Assembly: GCA_043289735.1 (NCBI GenBank)
Contig: CP171343.1
Coordinates: forward strand, 930,001-994,000
From: Acetilactobacillus jinshanensis_A
Lineage (GTDB): Bacteria; Bacillota; Bacilli; Lactobacillales; Lactobacillaceae
Direction: 5' to 3'
Length of the DNA: 64,000 bases
This document shows, piece by piece, positions 9,183-17,430 of the stretch. Both the position numbers and the translations under genes were made by a program. Each line of letters begins with the position of its first letter. The first letter of the stretch is position 1. The notes beneath the pieces were generated by a model. It was not told the DNA's origin and did not search any database. It saw only the letters and a list, made by a program, of their open reading frames with translations.

Positions 9183-10292
9183 TTATTTCTGTTTTAACGG
9201 AATAAAATCATGGTGTAATTTCGAACGACGTTTAAATTCAGCGAACGCCAGCTTAATCAGCTTATCAATTAATTCTGAATAACTAATGCCTTCAGCTTTC
9301 CATAACTGCGGATAAAGACTGATGTTGGTAAAACCGGGTAACGTATTAGCTTCACCAACATAAGGTGTACCGTCCTTTGAAACCAAGAAATCGATCCGAG
9401 CCATGCCCTTTAACTGTAAAGCCTTATAGGTAGCAAGACCCATCTTAGTAATTTCATCCGATAATTTCTTAGAAACCTTAGCGGGAATCTCAAACTGAAC
9501 CCCGCGCGAATCCACGAATTTATTTTTATACGTATAGAATTTATCGTGCTTAGGAACTCTAATCGCACCTAATTTAGAAGCTTGCGGGTGTTCATTACCT
9601 AAGATCGAAATTTCGTATTCTTCAGGTCCTTCAATCGCCTGTTCAGCTAAGACTTTATAATCATAACGAAAAGCGTCTTTTAAACCGTTTTGATATCCGG
9701 CTTCGTTATGAACCTGATGAATTCCAACCGATGAACCTTGATTAGCAGGCTTTAAGAAAATTAGATCGCCTAACTTTTGACTTAAATCAGTAAAGTTCCA
9801 TTGCTTATAATTAGCGGGCGTTAACAATACGTATTTAGTATTCCGAATTCCGTAATAGGTTAAGATCTTCTTGGTAACGTCTTTATCAAACGCCATTGCG
9901 GAAGGTAAAATGCCGCTGCCGACGTACGGAATCTTTAATAATCTGAACAGTCCCTGAATCGTGCCGTCTTCACCTAAATTACCGTGAATAACCGGGAAGA
10001 ATACGTCAATATCCTTAGTTTGACCTAGATTAGCAATGTTAGCAAACGGATCGTGAGGATCTAAATTCGCTTTAGCTTTTTTAGCATATTTATCTTCTGG
10101 TTGATCGTTCAATAAAACTTCTCGTGAATCGTGATCACTCAAAATAATCATGTCCCGGGTCATTAAAAATAAACTGATTTGATATTTATTTTTATCCATC
10201 GCGTCATAAATATTACGGGCAGATCGTTTAGAAACGTCATGTTCTGATGAATTACCACCGAATAATAAAGCAACGTGCAATTTACGGTTCAT
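9183..10292 (-). CDS. ddl: D-alanine--D-alanine/D-lactate ligase (Ddl), predicted D-Ala-D-Lac type
   Basis: An ATP-grasp ligase of 369 residues that makes the terminal dipeptide or depsipeptide of peptidoglycan precursors. Motifs include FGGNSSEHDVS at about 11-21, FFPVIHGNLGEDG near 100, the ATP-binding LKPANQGSSVGI near 180, and NTLPGFT near 317. The position matching Tyr216 of E. coli DdlB is Phe259 (KFYTYKNKFVD). In Leuconostoc and vancomycin-resistant lactobacilli that Phe marks D-Ala-D-Lac synthesis and intrinsic glycopeptide resistance. The prediction rests on this one aligned residue plus family context. The frame is intact. Confidence 0.96.
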   Translation of the reverse strand: MNRKLHVALLFGGNSSEHDVSKRSARNIYDAMDKNKYQISLFLMTRDMIILSDHDSREVLLNDQPEDKYAKKAKANLDPHDPFANIANLGQTKDIDVFFPVIHGNLGEDGTIQGLFRLLKIPYVGSGILPSAMAFDKDVTKKILTYYGIRNTKYVLLTPANYKQWNFTDLSQKLGDLIFLKPANQGSSVGIHQVHNEAGYQNGLKDAFRYDYKVLAEQAIEGPEEYEISILGNEHPQASKLGAIRVPKHDKFYTYKNKFVDSRGVQFEIPAKVSKKLSDEITKMGLATYKALQLKGMARIDFLVSKDGTPYVGEANTLPGFTNISLYPQLWKAEGISYSELIDKLIKLAFAEFKRRSKLHHDFIPLKQK

Positions 10293-10333
10293 TTAACCCC
10301 GCTCCTTTCACCGCTTTAACAAGTATATCACGA

Positions 10334-11148
10334 TCACTTAATGTCGTCAGTATTTATTACGTTTTGGGTTCCGCGATCGTTAATAATCGATACTAATAAA
10401 TTATTAAGCATTCGATCCTTATGTTCGGGTGACAACTTATGATGTTCATCACGTTCTAGTTGATCAATCGCACTTTCGGCAATTGACACGGCACCTTTAA
10501 CGATAATTTTACGGGCGGACAGAATTGCACTAGCCTGCTGACGCTGCAACATCGCACTGGCAATTTCGGTCGCGTAAGCTAAGTGATTAATCCGGGTTTC
10601 AACAATCTTTAAACCGGCAATCTGCAAACGATCCTGTAATTCATGGGTTAATTCAAGAGACACGTCGGCTGAATTACCCCGAAGTGTCTTAGCATGCGGA
10701 TTATTAAACGAATCATAAGGATATTCACCGGAAACGTGACGAATAGCCGATTCACTCTGAACCGCAATAAAATGTTCATAATCTTCAACGTTGAACAAAG
10801 CCTGAGCGGTATCGACCACCTTATACACGATTACCGCTGAAATCTCGACGGGGTTTCCCTGCTGATCATTAACCTTAATAATCTGACTATTAAAGTTCCG
10901 AACCCTTAACGAAATCGGAATTTTATTAGTTAGCGGAACGGTTACGAATAAACCGGCATCCCGAATCGTTCCGATATAACGACCAAAGAAGGTCAATACT
11001 TTAGCTTCGTTAGGCTGAACCACGGTTAACGAACTTGCAATCACAAACGCGATCAATAAACCAAGGGTCCCGAAAGCAATCCCGGCAACGGAATTGCAAT
11101 GATCAAACCAATATAGCCGTTAATATGAAACGCAATTTTTTCTTTCAT
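10334..11148 (-). pseudogene. SPFH/Band 7 membrane protein, single-base frameshift near the N-terminus
   Basis: A stomatin/prohibitin-type protein thought to scaffold membrane domains. The first 25 or so codons from ATG 11148 (SD GGGGG) start a TM segment and then run into a stop. A shift by one base near 11090 joins them to the long frame: VAGIAFGTLGLLIAFVIA completes the helix, followed by TVVQPNEAKVLTFFGRY and the SPFH core. The rejoined product would be about 270 residues, full length. As it stands only an internal TTG at 11056 could start the SPFH part, giving 240 aa with a shortened anchor. It follows metQ by 11 bp and may share its transcript. Confidence 0.85.
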
Positions 11149-11159
11149 ATTATTACCCC

Positions 11160-11967
11160 CTATTTAACTGGTATGACACCGCTTTTGTACTTCTTCCGGA
11201 TCCAACGCTGAGTCGATTTAGAATGCAAATTTTTTAATCTTGCGATTATGCCGCTCACTCTTCCGAGTCGCAATAATATTATTATACGGTGAATCATGCG
11301 TTGCCTTTTCGTAAGCGATCGAATCCTTCTTTGGATTAATGCCGCTTTGAACCGCATAATTTGAGTTAATGGCAACGGCGTCCCCTTCACCATTCTTATA
11401 AATTTCAGGTAATAATTTCGGTTCGTAACTATGCTTAAAAATCAAATGCTTCGGATTTTTAACAATGTCATCAAAATTAGCCTGATCCAACGGAACCCCT
11501 CTTTTGATCTTAATTAAGTGGGCTTGGGTAAACAATTGTAAAATTCGTCCGTAATCAGGAGCGTTACTGCTGACCAAAATCTTGGAATAAGGGCTTAGCT
11601 GACTTAACTTATGAACCTTTTTGGAATAAATAGCAATCGGTTCCAAGTGAACCGATCCACAATTAACCAAATGGGTATGGTTTTGACGATTCCATTGGTT
11701 CAAAAAGGCAACCGTTTGAAAATAATTAGCGTCTAATTCTTTACCCTGAAGAGCTCGATTCGGCATTACATAATCCTGAAAGACTTTAACGTCTAATTTA
11801 ACGCCCTCCCGCTTTAGCTGCGGAGCAACGTGATGCAGAATCTGGGCATGGGGAATATTAGAAGCACCGATCACTAAAGTGTTTTTCGGCGGCTTAGTAT
11901 TCGGTCCAACCCATAGTAAAGCAATGAACAGAAATACGGTACCAATTAATAAAGCAAATTTCTTCAT
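11160..11967 (-). pseudogene. metQ: metQ, methionine ABC transporter substrate-binding protein, 3'-end frameshift
   Basis: A NlpA/MetQ-family binding protein of the metNIQ importer. The main frame (11967-11218, 249 aa) has the family core: VIGASNIPHAQIL, FQDYVMPNRAL, LDANYFQT, and DAVAINSNYAV. After KIK it ends early as KFAF. In the next frame the expected tail NLHSKSTQRWIRKKY to GVIPVK runs to 11160. One extra A in the A6 run near 11229-11234 explains the shift. The changed end is only about 20 residues, so some function may remain. The N-terminus is hydrophobic but has no lipobox cysteine, which is unusual for a Gram-positive MetQ. Confidence 0.87.
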
Positions 11968-11984
11968 AATCTACCGCCCGCTTT

Positions 11985-12677
11985 CTACAAAGTTCGCTTA
12001 TCGGTATGACGAGACAGGAAATCACCAATAAACTGAACGATAAAGACAAAAATCAGAATAATAACCGTCGCCACCAGGGTCACGCTATTATTATTAGACT
12101 GAAAGCCGTCCAGATAGGCTAAATTACCTAAACCGCCGGCTCCGATCGCACCGGCCATTGCCGTATACGAAATCAAGGAAATCGTGGTAACGGTGGCACC
12201 GGAAATCAAAGCCGGGGTACTTTCGGGCAAAATAACTTTCCAGATCAAATCCCAATTATTAGCACCCATGGATTTAACGGCATCGATTACTCCGTGATCA
12301 ATTTCATGAAAATTAGATTCAACCATTCGGGCGTAAAACGGGGCCGCCGAAATAATCAACGACGGCAAAGCCGCCTGAGGCCCGATAATGGTCCCCACCA
12401 AGTTCTTAGTCATCGGTAGCAATAGAACGATCAAAATAATATACGGGATCGAACGAAAGACGTTAACCAGAAACGAAACGATCCCGTTTAGAATCCGGTA
12501 ACCAATTCCCGATCGCTGACTAGATTCAAATAGGATCAAGCCTAAAATAATCCCGATGATAATCACTAGAATCATTGAAACCAACGTCATCCAGATCGTT
12601 TGCCAGGTAGCGGTATACATATCATGCCAATTGACGGTACTAAAGTTAAAGTAAGATTGCAGTCCTTGATTACCCAC
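11985..12677 (-). CDS. metI: Methionine ABC transporter permease MetI
   Basis: The membrane permease of the D/L-methionine importer. It has about five TM helices and the EAA-type coupling motif in VIDAVKSMGANNWDLIWKVILPE, where the MetN ATPase docks. The longest frame begins at 12698, but the GTG at 12677 is preferred: GGAGG lies 9 bases before it and the coding start overlaps metN by only 8 bp. This gives 230 residues, near the family norm of about 220. The order metN-metI-metQ is standard. No T-box or SAM riboswitch is visible before metN, which follows rodA after 47 bp. Confidence 0.95.
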   Translation of the reverse strand: MGNQGLQSYFNFSTVNWHDMYTATWQTIWMTLVSMILVIIIGIILGLILFESSQRSGIGYRILNGIVSFLVNVFRSIPYIILIVLLLPMTKNLVGTIIGPQAALPSLIISAAPFYARMVESNFHEIDHGVIDAVKSMGANNWDLIWKVILPESTPALISGATVTTISLISYTAMAGAIGAGGLGNLAYLDGFQSNNNSVTLVATVIILIFVFIVQFIGDFLSRHTDKRTL

Positions 12678-13695
12678 GATAAACGACCTCCGTTTCAATA
12701 TTCATATGCTGAAAACCACTAAGTGCGGTCTTTTCACCTTTACCAGATAATTGAATAATTAAATAGCCAATCATGCTGTCTCGGACCGGTTCAATATTTC
12801 CGCCGATAATACTTAGCTTCAATTGGGGAAATTCACGGATAATTTGGGAAACCACCGGTTCTTTAGATTGACCGTTGCCAAACTTTAGTTTGACCACTGA
12901 ACTTTTCGGGTTCTTCTTTACCAAACGGTTAATGGTCGCGCGTTCTTCATGGATATTCGACGTAGATTGGGTAACAAACCGCTTGGTAATGGCTTGCTTC
13001 GGATGATTAAACACGTCAACGACCGAGCCCTTTTCAACGATCGAGCCCTTATCCATAACGGCAACCCGATCAGCAACCTTGCGAATCGCGTGCATTTCAT
13101 GAGTGATTAAAATAATCGTTAAGCCCATTTTATGATTAATTCTTAATAATAAATTCAGAATTTGATCCGTAGTATCAGGATCCAGAGCACTGGTGGCTTC
13201 ATCAGAAATCAAAATTTGGGGCGAATTAGCTAACGCCCGGGCAATTCCAACCCGTTGCTTCTGACCACCGGATAGTTCGGAAGGATAATCATCAGCCCGA
13301 TTAGCAAGACCGACCAACTTTAATAACTTCATGGCTTTTCGATTCCGTTTCGCTTTTGAAACCCCGGCAATTTCTAACGGTAAAGTTACGTTCCCTATAA
13401 TAGTTCGGGACCATAGCAAATCAAAATGCTGAAAAATCGTGCCGATCTGTCGGCGCTGACGTCTTAAATCAGATTTATTCAAATCAGCTAAATTCTGACC
13501 GTTAACTTCAACCTTCCCACTGGTAGGAATTTCTAGGCCGTTCAGCATTTTCACCAGAGTACTTTTACCAGCACCCGAATAACCGATAATTCCGTAAATT
13601 TCACCGTCTTTAATCGAAAGGTTGGCGTGATTTACGGCAACTAAAGTACCGTTTTTTACTTTAAATTTTTTAGTAACGTTATTAAAACGTATCAT
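12670..13695 (-). CDS. metN: Methionine ABC transporter ATP-binding protein MetN
   Basis: The ATPase subunit of the methionine importer, cytoplasmic face of the membrane. Walker A is GYSGAGKST, the signature is LSGGQKQRVGIARAL, and Walker B is ILISDEATSALD. The C-terminal NIL regulatory domain (about 260-340) binds methionine in characterised homologues and gives feedback inhibition. The longest frame starts with a TTG at 13704, but ATG 13695 with an AAAAGGG SD is the likely start, giving 341 residues. The stop overlaps the metI start. Confidence 0.96.
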   Translation of the reverse strand: MIRFNNVTKKFKVKNGTLVAVNHANLSIKDGEIYGIIGYSGAGKSTLVKMLNGLEIPTSGKVEVNGQNLADLNKSDLRRQRRQIGTIFQHFDLLWSRTIIGNVTLPLEIAGVSKAKRNRKAMKLLKLVGLANRADDYPSELSGGQKQRVGIARALANSPQILISDEATSALDPDTTDQILNLLLRINHKMGLTIILITHEMHAIRKVADRVAVMDKGSIVEKGSVVDVFNHPKQAITKRFVTQSTSNIHEERATINRLVKKNPKSSVVKLKFGNGQSKEPVVSQIIREFPQLKLSIIGGNIEPVRDSMIGYLIIQLSGKGEKTALSGFQHMNIETEVVYRG

Positions 13696-13742
13696 ATATA
13701 TCAAACCCTTTTATAAAAAGAGCTTTCCATTAAATATTTTAG

Positions 13743-14948
13743 TTAAGAGAACTGCCGATCGTTACTGAACAAGTAATCGGTATTATGGTACTGCATCGAC
13801 ATGATTAAACCGATTCCCATCATATTACCAATCAAGGCAGATCCACCTTGACTAACGAACGGTAACGGAATTCCGGTTAACGGTAATAATCCAATGCTCA
13901 TCCCGATGTTTTCAAAGACGTGGAAGAGAATCATCATAATAACACCGGTTGAAATATAAGCATAAAAGACGTTTCGGGTCTGGAAAGTTACCTTAACCAT
14001 TTGATAAATCAACATAAAGTACAACAGAATTAGAATACAGCCACCGATAAAGCCAAAGTTTTCACCAATCACTGAAAAAATCATATCAGATTCACGAACC
14101 GGAACGTAAACGTGAGAAACGTTAAATCCGGTTCCGGTTAAGCCACCGGAACCGACGGCTTTGATACTCTGCCATAGCTGATATCCTTGATTAGACGTAT
14201 TCTGAGAAGGATTTAACCAGGTACTAACTCGAGCAAACTGGTAAGCTTGAAAGCCTAAATGAGTTAAAATATTTTTACCAAAACTCGTAGCAACCAATGC
14301 TAACGCAGAGCCACCTAACCCAGCAACGACGGCAAAGGTCGGCACAATAATTTTCCAGGTGACTCCGGCAACGATAATAACCCCGGCTAAAATAGCGTAA
14401 AAGACTAAAATCGTTCCAAAATCATTTTGTAACTTCAAAAGAACCGTAATGGGCAAGACCCACAGAAATAATTTACCAATTAAGATCCAATCACTATGAA
14501 CCGTATGCTTAGGATATTTATTATTATGATCAACCGATACTTTAGCTAGCATCAAAATAAACGGCGGCTTCATAACTTCCGACGGCTGAAACGTTAACGG
14601 ACCAATCTGAAACCAATTTTTAGCACCGGTCTGCATCGCATAAGAACGACTGTAAAAAATCAGAACCGCCGCTAATAGAAAAATCCCAAACCAGTAAGCA
14701 TAGGGAGTTATTTTCCATAACTGCTCCGAATCGAACTGCATAATGATAACAATGGCGACGGCACCGATAACGTACCAAATTAACTGAGGAACTAAAGCAT
14801 GGGCCACACTGGTCGTCGTGGTATCATGGGAAACGGCAACAAAAATTGCAACCATCCCTATAATGGCTAACATTAAAATACTAAAAATAATTCCCCAATC
14901 AATTCGATTATCATTATCATTTGAGCTTTGAATATATTTACCAAACAT
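13743..14948 (-). CDS. rodA: Rod-shape SEDS peptidoglycan polymerase (RodA/FtsW family)
   Basis: An integral membrane glycosyltransferase that polymerises lipid II during lateral wall growth. The 401-residue protein has about ten TM helices. Conserved SEDS parts are seen: GAKNWFQIGPLTFQPSEVMK, LKLQNDFGTILVF containing the catalytic-type acidic loop, and GIPLPFVSQGGSAL near the C-terminus. Its place downstream of mreB, yidD and DUF2969 favours RodA over FtsW. The ATG has a GAGGGG SD. The frame is intact. Confidence 0.93.
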   Translation of the reverse strand: MFGKYIQSSNDNDNRIDWGIIFSILMLAIIGMVAIFVAVSHDTTTTSVAHALVPQLIWYVIGAVAIVIIMQFDSEQLWKITPYAYWFGIFLLAAVLIFYSRSYAMQTGAKNWFQIGPLTFQPSEVMKPPFILMLAKVSVDHNNKYPKHTVHSDWILIGKLFLWVLPITVLLKLQNDFGTILVFYAILAGVIIVAGVTWKIIVPTFAVVAGLGGSALALVATSFGKNILTHLGFQAYQFARVSTWLNPSQNTSNQGYQLWQSIKAVGSGGLTGTGFNVSHVYVPVRESDMIFSVIGENFGFIGGCILILLYFMLIYQMVKVTFQTRNVFYAYISTGVIMMILFHVFENIGMSIGLLPLTGIPLPFVSQGGSALIGNMMGIGLIMSMQYHNTDYLFSNDRQFS

Positions 14949-15008
14949 AAATTAGCCCCTCATTTAATTTTCGAGCAAATACCAGCAATTTATAATCACA
15001 AGAATAGT

Positions 15009-15233
15009 TTATTTCTTATGTAAATGATATTCACTTAACAGATCTTCCAAGCCTTCACTAATATTCTTGACGTGAAAGACCTTTCCTTTATCAGAACGAG
15101 CTGCTAAATGATTATCAATTGCTTGAATTTCACCAATCGTGTTTTTACCAATTCGTAAAATAGCCATTTTATGACCATGAATATCCTTGGTAGAATCCAA
15201 ACGAGCTCGAACTCTTTTGGTACGCCTTGCCAC
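15009..15233 (-). CDS. DUF2969 family protein
   Basis: A small basic protein of 74 residues found next to rodA and mreB in lactobacilli; function unknown. It reads RRTKRVRARLDSTKD with a later IGEIQAIDNH segment typical of the family. The longest frame starts at 15251, but GTG 15233 follows an AAAGGAAGG SD at a 6-base spacing and is the better start. Context suggests a link to wall elongation, which is inference only. Confidence 0.8.
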   Translation of the reverse strand: MARRTKRVRARLDSTKDIHGHKMAILRIGKNTIGEIQAIDNHLAARSDKGKVFHVKNISEGLEDLLSEYHLHKK

Positions 15234-15261
15234 GATTAACCTTCCTTTCATCCAGTTAATT

Positions 15262-15540
15262 TTAATTTAAATGCATTTTCCGACGGTACTCGTTTTCAGC
15301 TTTTCGATTTCTAAAAATCGTAAATTTATTGGGGACCGGATCATAGCCGCCATGAACTAACGGCTGACATCGTAAAATCCGAGCAATACCCATAATTACC
15401 CCTAATAGACAACCGTGCTTCTTAATCGCGATCAGCATGTAATTAGAGCAGGTGGGGTAGTATCGACAGTGAGGTGGAAATAGTGGTGAAATGCCTTTTT
15501 GATAAAAAACAACCAATTTTTCTAAAAAACGTTTCATCAC
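15262..15540 (-). CDS. yidD: Membrane protein insertion efficiency factor YidD
   Basis: A small amphipathic membrane-associated protein reported to assist YidC/Sec-dependent insertion. The 92-residue sequence has the family core: YQKGISPLFPPHCRYYPTCSNY, the invariant cysteines, and a conserved CQPLVHGGYDPVP. Two starts overlap, GTG 15540 and ATG 15537; both lie next to AGGTG, so the start is uncertain by one codon. It sits 21 bp after mreB and just before DUF2969. Confidence 0.95.
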   Translation of the reverse strand: MMKRFLEKLVVFYQKGISPLFPPHCRYYPTCSNYMLIAIKKHGCLLGVIMGIARILRCQPLVHGGYDPVPNKFTIFRNRKAENEYRRKMHLN

Positions 15541-15561
15541 CTAATTAGCTTTCTAAATTAT

Positions 15562-16551
15562 TTATTTTTTATGATTCATATGCTCTAATAAAGCACCGGC
15601 ACCCTTTGCCACGTTTTCTAACGGGCTTTCGGATACAATTACCGGTACCGTCAAAGCATCTGAAATAACTTTATCAATACCGCGTAATAAAGCACCACCA
15701 CCGGTCAGCATAACGCCTCGATCAACAATATCGGAAGCTAATTCAGGCGGAATAACCTCTAATACATCTTTAGAGGCAGCAATAATTTTATCAATGGTAC
15801 TCTTCAAAGCTTCAGCAATTTCATTGCTATTAACGGTAACGGATTTTGGCATACTACTAATGGCGTCACGGCCACGAACGGTCATCTTCTTAGCTTCTTC
15901 TTCGGGTACTTTAGCTGCCGAACCGATCTTAATCTTAATCTGTTCAGCAGTATGGGTACCCACAATTAAATTATGCTTATTTTTAATGTAATCAACGATA
16001 TCGGCGTTCATTTTATCACCGGCGACCCGAATCGAATTGCTCTCAACGATATCACCTAACGACAGGACCGCAATATCACTGGTTCCGCCACCCATATCGA
16101 TGACCATGTTGCCTCGGGGCTGAAAAATGTTCATCCCGGCACCGATAGCAGCAACTTTAGGCTCTTCTTCCAAATAAACCTGACCGCCACCGGATTTTTC
16201 AGCAGCCTGAACAATGGCTTTTCTTTCAATATTAGTAATGTTCGTCGGTGCACAAATCATGGTTCGCGGCTTCGAAATAAAGCCCTTAACGTCTAATTTA
16301 TCGATAAAATAAGATAACATCTTTTCAGTAGCGTCAAAATCAGAAATCACACCGTTCTTAAGCGGTCTGATGGCTTTAATATTATTAGGAGTTCGACCAA
16401 CCATCCGATAAGCTTCTGAACCGACGGCTAGTACTCGGCCCGTACGAGTATTAACAGCGACCACGGACGGTTCATTTAAGACAATTCCTTTTCCAACAAC
16501 ATAAATAAGAACGTTAGCAGTTCCTAAATCGATTCCAATATCCTTTGCCAT
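15562..16551 (-). CDS. mreB: Rod shape-determining protein MreB
   Basis: An actin-like ATPase forming membrane filaments that guide the elongation machinery. Length is 329 residues. Nucleotide-site motifs are GIDLGTANVLIYV at the N-terminus, VIDMGGGTSDIAVLSLG in the middle, and LTGGGALLRGID near the end. The SD AGGAGG is strong. It could be MreB or the paralogue Mbl; sequence alone by eye does not separate them. Downstream are yidD, DUF2969 and rodA on the same strand, an elongation-related cluster. Confidence 0.96.
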   Translation of the reverse strand: MAKDIGIDLGTANVLIYVVGKGIVLNEPSVVAVNTRTGRVLAVGSEAYRMVGRTPNNIKAIRPLKNGVISDFDATEKMLSYFIDKLDVKGFISKPRTMICAPTNITNIERKAIVQAAEKSGGGQVYLEEEPKVAAIGAGMNIFQPRGNMVIDMGGGTSDIAVLSLGDIVESNSIRVAGDKMNADIVDYIKNKHNLIVGTHTAEQIKIKIGSAAKVPEEEAKKMTVRGRDAISSMPKSVTVNSNEIAEALKSTIDKIIAASKDVLEVIPPELASDIVDRGVMLTGGGALLRGIDKVISDALTVPVIVSESPLENVAKGAGALLEHMNHKK

Positions 16552-16688
16552 TCGGACAGTTCCTCCTGCATTTTATTTATAATTTTTAATTTCTTAAATT
16601 AATTTATATAGATTGTTAAAATCTATAATTCCAATTAATAATTATAACATAACATCTGTAAGTAACTAAGAATCAAACATTAACGGCG

Positions 16689-16919
16689 TCATTTAAACAT
16701 AAAAATCAAATTATGAATATTATTAATAACTGATAAGAAGAATTCACTACTGGTAAACCCTAATAGCACAGACGTCATAACGATTAAAACCTTGCCTGGC
16801 ATCATGGGCATGTGTAAATACGTCTCAATATGAGTGTTTTCAATTGCCCAAAAAGCTACGCTTACAAAAAATAGATGACTAATAATGGTAACCAATGAAC
16901 TAATCCCAACGATTTGCAT
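16689..16919 (-). CDS. DUF1146 family membrane protein (YwzB-like)
   Basis: A 76-residue protein with two TM helices (about 8-30 and 44-66). Position downstream of the atp operon and before the shape genes is typical of YwzB-like DUF1146 proteins in Bacilli. The ATG 16919 has no clear SD and lies right behind the atp terminator hairpin, so expression may depend on read-through. Function is unknown. Confidence 0.82.
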   Translation of the reverse strand: MQIVGISSLVTIISHLFFVSVAFWAIENTHIETYLHMPMMPGKVLIVMTSVLLGFTSSEFFLSVINNIHNLIFMFK

Positions 16920-16936
16920 TTTTCATAAAAACAAAA

Positions 16937-16973
16937 TAAGCTTTGTAAAGGATAATCACCCTTACAAAGCTTA
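16937..16973 (-). terminator. Intrinsic terminator of the atp operon
   Basis: TAAGCTTTGTAA and its complement form a stem of about 14 bp with one mismatch and a short loop, followed on the minus strand by a T-rich stretch. It lies 26 bp after the atpC stop. Confidence 0.85.
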
Positions 16974-16998
16974 AAATTAACTATCTTAACGGATCAAA

Positions 16999-17417
16999 TT
17001 AATGTTTAGCAACGTGAATTCGGTTGATCGCCCGCCGTAAAGCAAGTTCTTCAACCTTCATCGATTGCTTGTTTTGATCCGCTTTTGCTTTTTTAATTGC
17101 GGCTTGAGCACGCTTCTGAGCTCGCTGAGCACGTTCTACATCAATATCGCTTTGCTTCTCGGCACTGTTAGCGACGATCGTAGCAACGTTATTCGAAAAT
17201 TCAATAAAACCACCGTTAACGGCAACTTTATCTTCATGATTCCGTACTCGACCTTCACTTCATCAACTTCAAGCGAAGCAATTACAGGAGCATGGTTCGG
17301 CATAATGCCCATCTGACCGCTCTTGGTATTAAGAACGACCATCTTGACGTTATTTTGATTATATGCTTCACCGTCAGGAGTAACGATACTAATGGTCAAT
17401 ACTGATTTATCAGCCAT
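16999..17417 (-). pseudogene. atpC: atpC, F1 ATP synthase epsilon subunit, single-base frameshift
   Basis: Epsilon joins gamma to the c-ring and its C-terminal helices can inhibit ATP hydrolysis. The frame from ATG 17417 gives the start of the beta-sandwich (LTISIVTPDGEAY, GIMPNHAPVIASL) but shifts after KVEY at about 17248. Adding one C (TACGG to TACCGG) restores RNHEDKVAVNGGFIEFSNN and the helical C-terminus ending HVAKH at 16999, about 139 residues. As read, the encoded protein is 93 aa with a foreign tail. A working ATP synthase without a full beta-sandwich is hard to picture, so sequence error or a compensating slip should be considered. Confidence 0.92.
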
Positions 17418-17430
17418 TTAGAACCCCTCC

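Noticed and set aside
13696..13742. SAM or Met T-box riboswitch before metN
   Set aside because: Only 47 bp separate rodA and metN, too short for such a leader, and no motif is seen.
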